Shown piece by piece: positions 1 through 7,038 of a DNA stretch of 10,054 nucleotides (its first letter is position 1; each line of letters starts with the position of its first letter). The stretch is from NCBI GenBank assembly GCA_937952285.1, contig CALFZE010000106.1, positions 1 through 10,054 of the forward strand, read 5' to 3'. Origin of the DNA: UBA2428 sp002343545 (GTDB lineage: Bacteria; Bdellovibrionota; UBA2428). The translations under genes and the position numbers were made by a program. Below the pieces are notes generated by a model. That model saw only the letters and a list, made by a program, of their open reading frames with translations. It searched no databases and was not told the origin of the DNA.

Positions 1-2
1 TC

Positions 3-749
3 GAGCCCCTTGTGCCCTCCCAAACGACGGCCATGGGAACGCTCGTCGGCTTGGCCCTTTACAAGGACCACCACCTCATCGAAACCGCACTCTCGCCTCC
101 CATTTTGTTCGCAGCCGTTTCGATGGGACTCGTCGGAGCACCGCTCGCCCGCACGGTGGGATGCCGCCGCGACGACGCGCCTTACCGACTCGTCTCGCTT
201 TCCATCGCGCTCGGCGCAGCCTCGCAAATCCTCGACGCGCTGGCGCTCAAGTTGGACAGCCATTTTTTGCAACTTTACTTCGGCGACCTCGTCACGCTCG
301 GTCACCGCGACGCCTGGACGATGGGCGCCCTCGCCCTCGCTGCGCTCGTCCTTCTTTTTCTCGGACGACGCAATCTCGAGCGCCGTGACCAAGAGATCGC
401 GCTCGGCGCGCCGGCACAAAGGGGTCCCCGGGAACGCTTCGAGGAACTCGCGTTCGACGTGGGCCTGCTCGTGGTCACGGCCCTGGGCGTGCAGTTTCTC
501 GGCATCCTCTTCACCCTCACAATGCTCCTGCTGCCGAGCGCCTTGCTCTCGGGCCGCCGCCCTCCAAGCTCCCCCGTGAAGACCCTCGCGACGCTCGTCG
601 TGTTCAGCGCCCTCGCCACGACGGGCGGCATCGTGGCCAGCCTGGCCTGGACGAATCTTCCCACCACCCCTCTCGTCATCGCCTGCCTAGCGACTCTCTG
701 CCTCGCTCACCGCATCGCACCGCGCCTAATCAGAACTGTGCGCCCTTAA
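3..749 (+). CDS. ABC-3 family metal ABC transporter permease (ZnuB/MntB-like), 5'-truncated by window edge
   Basis: This is the inner-membrane permease of a zinc/manganese-type ABC importer, working with an ATPase and a periplasmic metal-binding protein that are not in the window. The frame is open to the left edge. The GTG at 12 is only the first possible start inside the window, and the first one or two membrane helices of a full-length (about 260-290 aa) permease are missing. About six hydrophobic segments are visible (window residues near 28-48, 58-77, 102-117, 150-180, 191-213 and 219-236). The pattern LYFGDLVTL near residue 90 and GVQFLGILFTLTMLLLPSA near 157-177 match the family's LFGD loop and its conserved 'VG.L....LLIIPA' helix. 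A SQ pair near residues 3-4 sits where ZnuB usually has SH. The gene ends inside the left arm of an inverted repeat. The family call is fairly safe; the metal is not determined. Confidence 0.75.
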   Translation, partial: EPLVPSQTTAMGTLVGLALYKDHHLIETALSPPILFAAVSMGLVGAPLARTVGCRRDDAPYRLVSLSIALGAASQILDALALKLDSHFLQLYFGDLVTLGHRDAWTMGALALAALVLLFLGRRNLERRDQEIALGAPAQRGPRERFEELAFDVGLLVVTALGVQFLGILFTLTMLLLPSALLSGRRPPSSPVKTLATLVVFSALATTGGIVASLAWTNLPTTPLVIACLATLCLAHRIAPRLIRTVRP

Positions 750-877
750 GTGGACTTTTGGCGTTATTTTCGCTGACTTTTCAAAACCTTAGTCGCACCC
801 CAGTGCCCCCCGCCTCCGTCCAAGCGCCACCGGCCCGACAATCTCGCCTTGGCGTCCCCTCTTAAAGGCGCACAGTT
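734..877. repeat. Imperfect inverted repeat, 20-bp arms around 104 bp
   Basis: The left arm 734-753 (AACTGTGCGCCCTTAAGTGG) and the reverse complement of the right arm 858-877 (AACTGTGCGCCTTTAAGAGG) agree at 18 of 20 bases. The left arm contains the stop codon of the permease gene. The right arm lies 14 bp before the -35 box of the next gene. If read as RNA on the minus strand, one of the two mismatches becomes a G-U pair, so pairing is better in that orientation. The interior also has a CCAAG/CTTGG pairing. There is no oligo-T tract, so this is not a simple terminator. It may be a small repeat element or the closing stem of a structured RNA. Confidence 0.5.
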
Positions 878-891
878 TTTGGAGCGGGGGC

Positions 892-919
892 TTGATAGGA
901 TTTTGAGAATCGTTATCAT
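892..919 (+). promoter_or_regulatory. Sigma70-like promoter of the 78-aa protein gene
   Basis: The -35 TTGATA (892-897) and -10 TATCAT (914-919) are each 5/6 to consensus, with a 16-bp spacer. The expected start of transcription, seven bases after the end of the -10, is position 926, the A of the ATG. The mRNA is therefore predicted to be leaderless, which fits the lack of any Shine-Dalgarno sequence. Confidence 0.6.
899..917 (+). promoter_or_regulatory. Fur box (ferric uptake regulator operator)
   Basis: GATTTTGAGAATCGTTATC matches the classical 19-bp Fur box GATAATGATAATCATTATC at 15 of 19 positions (12 of 14 in the right part). Seen as a 7-1-7 element it is TGAGAAT-C-GTTATCA (904-918). 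It overlaps the promoter spacer and the -10 box, the usual position for repression by metal-loaded Fur. Zur or Mur of the same superfamily cannot be excluded, particularly beside a metal permease gene. Confidence 0.65.
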
Positions 920-925
920 AAACCA

Positions 926-1162
926 ATGTCGCAAAAGAATTCGGAAGTCTTCGGTTCTGAGATCGGCCTTCGCGCGGAAATCTGCGCTTGCGGCACCGTC
1001 CACCTGCACTTCGGGTTCTTGCACCTGAAGTTCTCGCGCGAGGGATTTGGCCGGGTGCTCGGCTTTCTGCGCGACGTCGAAGCACGTCTTCGCTCCCGCG
1101 AATCCATCGCGACGAGCGAAGCAACCGCACCTAGTGCCGCCGTGCCGCTCGCGAAAGCTTAG
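926..1162 (+). CDS. Small CxCG/His protein (78 aa), Fur-box controlled, function unknown
   Basis: I do not recognise a named family. The protein is 78 aa, without signal peptide or membrane segment, so probably cytoplasmic. The core, residues 18-50, has a C20-A-C22-G motif followed by VHLHFG (H26, H28) and another His at 33, then an amphipathic stretch ending in charged residues; the last 20 residues are low-complexity Ala/Ser. The CxC plus His cluster could bind a metal such as iron or zinc (inference). The start is well fixed: a stop codon lies in frame at 896 with no other start codon before 926, and a later start would remove the CxC motif. It has no SD and sits exactly at the predicted transcription start. 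It converges with the MFS gene, leaving only 27 bp between them. Confidence 0.7.
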   Translation: MSQKNSEVFGSEIGLRAEICACGTVHLHFGFLHLKFSREGFGRVLGFLRDVEARLRSRESIATSEATAPSAAVPLAKA

Positions 1163-1189
1163 ACCTTAGCGAGGACGACCGCGGAACCC

Positions 1190-2458
1190 CTAGGCGCCGG
1201 CGCGTGGAGGCGACTTCACCTTCAAGAGGAAGAACAAGCCCACCAAGAACAGCGCGACGAGCGAAAGCACGCCCAGACGCGGATCCGAGCTAAGCAGCCC
1301 CACGACCCCGATGAGCAAAGGCCCCAACACGGCGGCAAAACGGCCCAAAAGATTGAAGAGCGCGAAGAACTCCCCGCTCCGCGCCTCGGGCACGAGCCGC
1401 GCGTAAAACGAGCGACTGAGCGCCTGGATCCCGCCCTGCACGAGACCGACGATGATCGCCATGACGAGAAAGCCCCGACCCGTCGTGAGCTGCGATGCCA
1501 TAACGGTGATGCCGATGTACACGACGATGGCGACGAGGATCCCACCCCGCGCCGACCAGCGCGATCCCAGCCAACCGAAAAGAAGCGCGGCCGGGAAGCC
1601 GACGAACTGCGTGATGAGCAGAGCCTGGATGAGATCTTTGGACTCCAGCCCGATCGAAAGCCCGTAGTCGACCGCCATCTTGATCACGGTCGAGACGCCG
1701 TCCTGGTAGAACCAGTAGGCGATCAAGAAATAGAAAATATTCCGAAGCCGCGGCAATTCCCGAAGCGTCGAGAGGAGCTGCGAAAACCCCTCTCGCCAAG
1801 GGTTCGCGCCCGCGGCGCCCGTGCCTTTGGGCTCGCGCACGACGACAAAAAGCGGGATCGAAAAGAGCGCCCACCAAACGGCGACCGTCAGGAAGGACAT
1901 GCGCACGGCCGTCGCACCGTCCGCGATGCCGAAGAGTTCAGGTTTTTGGAACATAAGTACGTTCACCGCGAAGAGCAGTCCGCCGCCAAGGTAGCCGAGC
2001 GAATAGCCAAGCGCCGAGACCCGATCGACGTCGCGGGGCGAAGCCACGGCCGGAAGGAGGGCCTCGTAGAATACGGTCGCGCCCCCGAGGCCGATCATAC
2101 CGAGCGTATAGAAAAGCGCCGCGTAGAACCAAGCGCCCTTCTCGACGAAATAAAGCCCGAGCGTGGCCAGCACACCTAGCAACGTGAACGCGAAGCAAAG
2201 TTTTTTCTTGAGTCCGCCTTTGTCGGAAGCGGCGCCGAGCCACGGCGACAGCATCCCGAGCACGAAACTCCCGGCCGCGTTCGCGAGCCCAAGCTTGGCC
2301 GTGCTCACGGTCGGATCGACGCCCGCGCTCCAATACTGCTTGAAGAAAATCGGAAAGAATCCGGCCGACACCGTCGTCCAGAAAGAGGAATTCGCCCAGT
2401 CGTAGAGGGCCCAGGCCCAAACGGATTTCTTGGACGAGAGGGCGTCGTGCTTCGTCAT
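1190..2458 (-). CDS. MFS transporter, UMF1 / Atg22-like family
   Basis: An inner-membrane major facilitator of 422 aa with about 11-12 hydrophobic helices. The N-terminal motif YDWANSSF (residues 19-26), followed by GFFPIFFKQYW, is the signature of the UMF1 / Atg22-like group. Yeast Atg22 exports amino acids from the vacuole; the bacterial substrates are mostly unknown, so no substrate is assigned. A loop with charged residues (VVREPKGTG, about residue 205) separates the two halves, and 'GLVQGGIQALSRSFYARLVPEARSGEFF' type sequence in the C half is typical of the family. It follows plsC on the same strand after 52 bp. No convincing SD precedes the ATG. A TAGCTT hexamer 7 bases upstream could be a -10 box, so it may have its own promoter as well as read-through from plsC. 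Confidence 0.85.
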   Translation of the reverse strand: MTKHDALSSKKSVWAWALYDWANSSFWTTVSAGFFPIFFKQYWSAGVDPTVSTAKLGLANAAGSFVLGMLSPWLGAASDKGGLKKKLCFAFTLLGVLATLGLYFVEKGAWFYAALFYTLGMIGLGGATVFYEALLPAVASPRDVDRVSALGYSLGYLGGGLLFAVNVLMFQKPELFGIADGATAVRMSFLTVAVWWALFSIPLFVVVREPKGTGAAGANPWREGFSQLLSTLRELPRLRNIFYFLIAYWFYQDGVSTVIKMAVDYGLSIGLESKDLIQALLITQFVGFPAALLFGWLGSRWSARGGILVAIVVYIGITVMASQLTTGRGFLVMAIIVGLVQGGIQALSRSFYARLVPEARSGEFFALFNLLGRFAAVLGPLLIGVVGLLSSDPRLGVLSLVALFLVGLFFLLKVKSPPRAGA

Positions 2459-2465
2459 GCCGTAG

Positions 2466-2471
2466 AAGCTA
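2466..2471 (-). promoter_or_regulatory. Possible -10 box (TAGCTT) before the MFS gene
   Basis: TAGCTT read on the minus strand ends 7 bases before the ATG at 2458, so +1 would fall within a base of the start codon. No clear -35 box was found. Supported only by the same arrangement at other gene starts in the window. Confidence 0.25.
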
Positions 2472-2510
2472 ACACGGATTTGGGAGAGCGAAAGACGGCG
2501 CGAGGCGAGC

Positions 2511-3281
2511 TTAGATCGCGCTCTTCAAGGCATCGCGCGGCGGCTCGGCATCGAGCCGCTCTTCAGGACGCAGCTCGAGCTCCTCGACGATGCGTCCGCG
2601 CACGTGCGCGGCGAGCTCCGCCGCCTGCTCGACCGTGTAGCCGCGCGTACTGATCTTCTCGAGGACCTTGACCTCGACCGTAACGCCGGGCCGCGCCCAG
2701 AGGGTGCGCCGATGGCAGACGTCGATCGTGTTCATGAGGCAGATGATACGCACGTCGAGGCCCAACTCGATCGCCATCTGGAAACTCCCACGGCGGAAGA
2801 GCGCGGGCCAGCGCGTGTCGGACCGCGCGCCTTCGGGCATCACGCAAACGTGGTAGCCCTCGCGCGCGATCTCGCGCAGCTTGTCGATCGAGCGTTGCCG
2901 CGACTCGGGATTCTTCTGGTTGACCGGCACATGCCCGGTCCGTTTGAGCACGGCCCCGAAGAACGGAAGATCGAAGAGCTCTTGCTTGGCGAGCATGCGG
3001 AGATCGCCGGGATAGGCGCCGTAGACCGCCGGCATGTCGAAAAGGCTCTGGTGATTAAACACGACGAGGCAAGGCCGGTCGCTCCCGCCCCAATCCGCCG
3101 GATAATGGACCCGGTAACGGATGGCGTAAAGCGCGGAGACGAAGCGCATCCAAGCCTGGATCTGCGAAGTTTGGATCTGCCGACTAGCGCCGAAACGCGC
3201 CGTCAACAACATGAGGATGGCCCAGAACGGCAGCGTGATGCCGATGCTGAGGGCCGCGAAGAGCGATCGAAAACGCCACAT
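2511..3281 (-). CDS. plsC: 1-acyl-sn-glycerol-3-phosphate acyltransferase (PlsC/LPLAT family)
   Basis: Transfers an acyl chain to lysophosphatidic acid to make phosphatidic acid, at the cytoplasmic face of the inner membrane. The protein is 256 aa, a normal length. Residues about 7-28 form an N-terminal membrane anchor. Motif I is NHQSLFD (76-82) with the catalytic H77-x4-D82. Motif II lies around KRTGHVPVNQKN (113-124). Motif III is PEGARS (149-154), a variant of the usual PEGTRS. A motif IV-like CLMNT follows near 186. A GAAGG sequence four bases before the ATG is a plausible SD. It stands between the HNH gene (92 bp upstream) and the MFS gene (52 bp downstream). The LPLAT family also includes acyltransferases for other lipids, so the exact acceptor is inferred. 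Confidence 0.9.
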   Translation of the reverse strand: MWRFRSLFAALSIGITLPFWAILMLLTARFGASRQIQTSQIQAWMRFVSALYAIRYRVHYPADWGGSDRPCLVVFNHQSLFDMPAVYGAYPGDLRMLAKQELFDLPFFGAVLKRTGHVPVNQKNPESRQRSIDKLREIAREGYHVCVMPEGARSDTRWPALFRRGSFQMAIELGLDVRIICLMNTIDVCHRRTLWARPGVTVEVKVLEKISTRGYTVEQAAELAAHVRGRIVEELELRPEERLDAEPPRDALKSAI

Positions 3282-3289
3282 TCGCCTTC

Positions 3290-3295
3290 AGAATA
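3290..3295 (-). promoter_or_regulatory. Possible -10 box (TATTCT) before plsC
   Basis: TATTCT on the minus strand ends 8 bases before the plsC ATG, predicting a leader of about two bases. No good -35 was found at 16-18 bp. The GAAGG just after it is an alternative explanation for translation initiation. Confidence 0.25.
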
Positions 3296-3373
3296 TCAGG
3301 CCGGGGCCGGTGCCGACTCTCGAATGAGCGCCAAGCCTTTGGCCGATGGGGACAAATAAAGGGGGAAGGCCGT

Positions 3374-3895
3374 TTAGCGCCGACCGCTCCGCATGCGGTC
3401 GAGGCGCGCTTCAACGCCCGCGGCCGTTCCGAGATTGTTCTTGGCCCCCAGGATGAGGTCGATCGCTTCGCGCTGCTTGAGCTTGCCTTGCGCCATAAGC
3501 TCGCAGGCGAACTGCTCGATCTTGTCGGTCTGTTCGTAGACGTCGCGGTGTTGAGGCCAGAGATTGGAGGCCTCGTTCGACCCACCGACGCAGAGAGGAA
3601 TCAAATGATCGATCTTGAAGTCCCCGCGACCGTGGGAACGGATCGAGTAGCCGAGCCGCTCGTAGTCGTCGATGATGGCGTCTTTCTCGGAAGAGCTGAC
3701 GTCACGGGCGCAGTAACGGATGCGTTCGGGGTAGCGAAGCGTGCCGCCGCGCTGGCAAAGGGTCCCCGTAGTGAGACGCGGATCGGGTCCCAGGGGATAC
3801 TTCCCCTCGGCCCCCCGAGCGATGCCGCCGCTCACCGCGAGGGGCATCAAGAACAACCGGAAAAGAAGGACTCCCACCCTCAAACCCTTTTGCAT
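3374..3895 (-). CDS. Exported HNH (beta-beta-alpha-metal) nuclease-like protein
   Basis: A 173-aa protein with a signal peptide (basic start, hydrophobic residues 7-22, likely cleavage after ARGA at 29), so periplasmic or secreted. The C-terminal half carries an HNH-type core: D96-H97 in KIDHLIPLCVGGSN, then N107, N111 (NLWPQ) and H116 before YEQTDKIEQ. By family analogy H97 is the general base and N/H residues hold the metal. Four cysteines (47, 62, 102, 131) remain in the predicted mature protein and could form disulfides, fitting an exported enzyme. Substrate unknown; nuclease activity is inferred. The ATG at 3895 is the first start after an in-frame TAA at 3905-3907. A GTG at residue 7 (3877), preceded by AAAGGG at good spacing, would also leave a complete signal peptide. 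First gene of the minus-strand block. Confidence 0.75.
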   Translation of the reverse strand: MQKGLRVGVLLFRLFLMPLAVSGGIARGAEGKYPLGPDPRLTTGTLCQRGGTLRYPERIRYCARDVSSSEKDAIIDDYERLGYSIRSHGRGDFKIDHLIPLCVGGSNEASNLWPQHRDVYEQTDKIEQFACELMAQGKLKQREAIDLILGAKNNLGTAAGVEARLDRMRSGRR

Positions 3896-4024
3896 TAGCT
3901 GCGCTTATACGTGACTTAAGAAACCCTTACCAGGGCATTTCTGGAATTTTTCTAGTCCACCCTGCCCCGCGAACTTTTTCGGGTGTCCATCCCCGCCCCG
4001 TTGACTTGGCGTTATGCTGAAGCC
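3896..4024. promoter_or_regulatory. Divergent intergenic region between the HNH gene and murJ
   Basis: On the minus strand a TATAAG (3904-3909, 5/6 to the -10 consensus) stands 8 bases before the HNH ATG, with only a weak -35. On the plus strand TATGCT (4013-4018) ends so that +1 would be 4025, the preferred murJ GTG; no -35 was found at the right distance. TTGACT at 4001-4006 is too close to TATGCT to be its -35. A weak hairpin CCAGG/TCTGG at about 3932-3946 is followed by AATTTTT, but no plus-strand gene ends there. Confidence 0.4.
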
Positions 4025-5650
4025 GTGGCGAACGACCCGACCCCTTCAAAGTCAGGAACTTCGGCCTCCTTTTGGGTGGCCCTCGGCATCCTGCTGAGCC
4101 GTATCCTGGGGCTCGTCCGCGAACGCTTCTTCGCTTTCTACCTCGGCAACTCGGACGCCGGCGACGCCTTCCGGGCCGCCCTCCGCATCCCCAACATTCT
4201 GCAGAACCTTTTGGGCGAAGGGGTGCTTTCGGCCTCCTTCATTCCGGTCTACGCGCGACTCGAAGCGCAGGCGCGCGCGCGCGAGGCCGAAACGCTCGCG
4301 CGCGCCGTCTTTGCCTTCCTGCTCGTGCTCGTGAGCCTGCTCGTGGCGCTCGGGCTCGGTGCCTCGGAGTACCTCGCGGATTGGCTCGCGCCCGGCTTCG
4401 CGCCCGAAAAACGCGCCCTCACCGTCGAGCTCCTTCGCATCGTCTTCCCGGGCACGGGCTTTCTCGTCCTTTCGGCTTGGTGCCTGGGCGTGCTGAATTC
4501 GCACCACCGCTTCTTTCTCGCCTACGCCGCTCCCGTCGTCTGGAACTTGGCCCTCATCGGCGCGCTCGCCCTCTACGGCGATCACGAAGGCGCCCCCGAA
4601 CTCGTGCGGCGCCTGGCGTGGGCCTTCGTCGTGGGCTCGCTCGCGCAGTTCGCCGTCCAATTGCCCTCGGTCTGGCGACTCGCGCGCTTCTGGCTCCCCT
4701 CCTTCCGCTGGAAGAACGACGCTTTCCGCCGGGTTTTGGGCGGCTTCGGTCCCGTCCTGCTCGGACGCGGCGTCGTGCAGATCTCGGCCTACGTCGACAC
4801 GATCGTGGCGAGCCTCTTCGCGCCCGGCTCGCTCTCGATCCTGGTCTACGCGCAGACCCTCGCGACGCTCCCGCTCAGCCTTTTCGGCATGTCCGTCTCG
4901 GCGGCTGAGCTCCCGCAACTTTCGCGCGAGCTCGCGACGGGGCAAGCCGGCGAGCAGTCCACGCGACTGCGCGAGCGGCTGGCCGCGGCCCGACGGCGGG
5001 TGATCTTCTTCATCGCGCCCACGAGCGTCGCCTTCGTCGTGATCGGCGACTCGCTGCTCTCCGTGCTCTACCGCGGCGGGGCCTTCGGGCCCGAGGCCCT
5101 CGCTCGCACCTGGCCCGTGCTCGCCGCCTACGCGTTCTGGTTACCCGCCTCGACCGTCGGCCGGCTCTACTCTTCCGCGCTCTTCGCGGCGCAAGACACC
5201 CGCACGCCGCCGATCGTCGCGATCGTCCGCGTCGCGCTGGGGCTCGCGCTCAGCGGGCTCGCCGTGTTCGTGTACCGCTGGGGCTTCGACTTCGGCGGCT
5301 TCGAAGCGGTCACGGCCGTGGTCGCGGCCGCCGCCGTCGCCGGCGGTCTCGAGGCGAGCTTGCTCCGACGTCGGGTGATCCGCCTCTTCGGAGCGCTGCC
5401 CCGGGATCCCGCGGTCACGAAGGCCTGGCTGGCCGCGCTCGTCGCGGGGCTCGGCGGCTTCGGCGCCAGGTCCGTTCTCTCCGGTCGATTGCCGGGCGCA
5501 ACCTCGACGGCCTCCGCCCTCGCCCACGCGCTCCTCGAGATCGCGCTCTTCGCGGTCTTCTACGCGATCGCCGCGCTAGCCTTGAAAGTGCCCGAGGCGC
5601 AGCGCCTCCGCGCGCGACTCGGACGCCGAGGCCGGGGAGCGACGTCATGA
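4025..5650 (+). CDS. murJ: MurJ/MviN-family lipid II flippase
   Basis: A polytopic inner-membrane protein of the MOP superfamily that moves the peptidoglycan precursor lipid II across the membrane. It is about 541 aa from the GTG at 4025, normal for the family, with about 14 hydrophobic segments. Motifs: LLSRILGLVRE (residues 23-33), GDAFRAALRIPN (46-57), LLGEGVLSASFIPVYA (62-76) and YAQTLATLPLSLFGMSVSAAELPQLS (from 275). Compared with E. coli MurJ, R26, R32 and D47 match R18, R24 and D39, but Q60 replaces R52 and YAQTLAT replaces YADRLME. This form is known to me from Acidobacteriota/Gemmatimonadota-type MurJ. The GTG at 3983 is in frame and would add 14 residues that look non-coding (SIPAPLTWRYAEA), so 4025 is preferred; neither has a good SD. 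It overlaps lysC by ATGA. Confidence 0.85.
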   Translation: MANDPTPSKSGTSASFWVALGILLSRILGLVRERFFAFYLGNSDAGDAFRAALRIPNILQNLLGEGVLSASFIPVYARLEAQARAREAETLARAVFAFLLVLVSLLVALGLGASEYLADWLAPGFAPEKRALTVELLRIVFPGTGFLVLSAWCLGVLNSHHRFFLAYAAPVVWNLALIGALALYGDHEGAPELVRRLAWAFVVGSLAQFAVQLPSVWRLARFWLPSFRWKNDAFRRVLGGFGPVLLGRGVVQISAYVDTIVASLFAPGSLSILVYAQTLATLPLSLFGMSVSAAELPQLSRELATGQAGEQSTRLRERLAAARRRVIFFIAPTSVAFVVIGDSLLSVLYRGGAFGPEALARTWPVLAAYAFWLPASTVGRLYSSALFAAQDTRTPPIVAIVRVALGLALSGLAVFVYRWGFDFGGFEAVTAVVAAAAVAGGLEASLLRRRVIRLFGALPRDPAVTKAWLAALVAGLGGFGARSVLSGRLPGATSTASALAHALLEIALFAVFYAIAALALKVPEAQRLRARLGRRGRGATS

Positions 5651-7038
5651 CGAAACCCTCGTTGCGCGTGCTCAAGTTCGGCGGCACTTCGGTGCAGGAC
5701 GCGCCCGCGTTGCGGCGCCTCGTCGCGCACGTGGCGGGTGCGCCTTCCGCGCGCACGCTCGTCGTCGTATCGGCCTTGGCCGGCGTCACGGACGAGCTGC
5801 TCTCGCTCGTCGAAGCCGCGCTCGCGGCGCGCGAGGTAACGGCGCGCCTCGCCGCGCTCGAGGAACGCCACCGCGCCGTCGCCCGCGAGCTCACGATCGA
5901 CGACGACGCCACGCTCGTCGCGCTCCGCGAGATCTTCGCGCGCCTGGAACGCGCGCTGGGCGGCGTGACGGCGCTCGGCGAAGCTTCGCCGCGAACCCGC
6001 GACCTCGTGGTGGCCCAGGGGGAGCTTCTCTCTTCGCGCCTCATCGCCCGTCTCGTCGGCGCCGCCCAGGCCGGGCCGCTCCCCTACGTTCACGCGCCCG
6101 AGCTCCTTCGCACGGACGCTCGCTACGGATCGGCCGCGATCGATTGGCGCGCGACCCGCGAAGCTTGCGCGCGCCTCGAGCCCCGCTTCGAGCGCGAAGC
6201 CCGCCTCGTCGTCGGCGGCTTCGTCGGCTCGGCCCCGGACGGATCGACGACGACGTTGGGCCGCGGGGGGTCGGACTACACGGCCGCCGTGCTCGCCGCC
6301 GCGCTGGGCGCCGAGGCGCTCGAGTTCTGGAAGGACGTCGACGGCCTGCTCACCGCCGATCCGCGCCTCGTCGCGCGGGCCCGCCTCGTTCCCGAACTGA
6401 GCTACGGCGAGGCGGCCGAGCTCTGTTACTTTGGCGCCAAGATCCTGCACCCCGAAACGATGCGACCGGCCGTCGAGAACGGCATCCCCATCGAGATCCG
6501 CAACTCGCGATTCGAACGCGGGGCCTCCGTCGACGGCCCGCTCCGCGGCACGCGTATCGTCGCCCGCCCCGACGGAGAAGCCGGCCTCAAATCGCTCACC
6601 CTGAAACGGGGCGTGACGGCGCTGCATCTCGGCTCGACGCGCATGCTCGGCGCGGCCGGCTTCCTGAAGTCCGTCTTCGACGTCTTCGCCGCCCACGACG
6701 TTTCGGTGGACCTTATCTCGACTTCGGAGGTCAGCGTCTCGCTCACTCTCGAGCGGCGGCCCTCGGAAGAATTGCTGCACCGGCTCCGCGCGGAACTCTC
6801 GCACGTCGCGACGGTCGCCGCGAGCGACGACAACGCCGTGCTCTCCTGCGTGGGCGAAGGCCTTCGCCGCACACCCGGCCTCGCCGGGCGGATCTTCGGC
6901 GCCCTCGACGAAGTCAACGTGCGCATGATCTCGCAGGGTGCCTCGGAGCTGAACCTGGGGCTCGTCCTGGCCGACGCCGACGGCCCCGAAGCCCTGCGGC
7001 GCCTGCACCGGGCTTTTTTTGAAGGAGACCTTCCATGA
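5647..7038 (+). CDS. lysC: Aspartate kinase, monofunctional AKIII type
   Basis: Phosphorylates L-aspartate with ATP, the first step to lysine/diaminopimelate, threonine and methionine; cytoplasmic. The 463-aa protein has the amino-acid kinase domain (about 1-300) with KFGGTS (10-15), VVVSALAGVTDEL, GGFVG (190-194), GRGGSDYTA (205-213) and FWKDVDG (227-233). Two ACT domains follow. The first (about 322-390) has HLGSTRMLGAAGFL and VDLISTSEVSVSL (354-366), close to E. coli LysC, where lysine binds and feedback-resistance changes map. The second includes VNVRMISQGASELNL. Lysine inhibition is therefore likely but inferred. GGGGAG (5634-5639) seven bases before the ATG is a strong SD lying inside murJ. 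It overlaps murJ upstream and the PilZ gene downstream by ATGA. Diaminopimelate supply links it to its peptidoglycan neighbour murJ. Confidence 0.95.
   Translation: MTKPSLRVLKFGGTSVQDAPALRRLVAHVAGAPSARTLVVVSALAGVTDELLSLVEAALAAREVTARLAALEERHRAVARELTIDDDATLVALREIFARLERALGGVTALGEASPRTRDLVVAQGELLSSRLIARLVGAAQAGPLPYVHAPELLRTDARYGSAAIDWRATREACARLEPRFEREARLVVGGFVGSAPDGSTTTLGRGGSDYTAAVLAAALGAEALEFWKDVDGLLTADPRLVARARLVPELSYGEAAELCYFGAKILHPETMRPAVENGIPIEIRNSRFERGASVDGPLRGTRIVARPDGEAGLKSLTLKRGVTALHLGSTRMLGAAGFLKSVFDVFAAHDVSVDLISTSEVSVSLTLERRPSEELLHRLRAELSHVATVAASDDNAVLSCVGEGLRRTPGLAGRIFGALDEVNVRMISQGASELNLGLVLADADGPEALRRLHRAFFEGDLP

Noticed and set aside
764..1130. Minus-strand frames across the intergenic region and the 78-aa gene
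   Set aside because: No SD or recognisable motif; they cross the Fur promoter and overlap the better supported plus-strand gene.
2604..3359. 251-codon plus-strand frame opposite plsC
   Set aside because: Antisense of a gene with clear acyltransferase motifs; composition is typical of a shadow frame.
3488..3898. 136-codon plus-strand frame opposite the HNH gene
   Set aside because: The opposite strand has a signal peptide and HNH core; this frame shows no motif.
3932..3952. Hairpin CCAGG/TCTGG followed by AATTTTT as a terminator
   Set aside because: The stem is only five pairs with one wobble, and no plus-strand gene ends before it.
4271..4283. Alternating GC tract
   Set aside because: Encodes an Ala/Arg stretch inside murJ in GC-rich DNA; no sign of frameshift or function beyond coding.
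4052..4945. 297-codon minus-strand frame opposite murJ
   Set aside because: Highly charged, Arg/Glu-rich antisense of a clear MurJ-family gene.
5560..7008. 482-codon open frame on the minus strand, opposite lysC
   Set aside because: The plus strand has all aspartate kinase motifs; the minus translation is Arg/Glu/Asp-rich low complexity typical of the antisense of a GC-rich gene.
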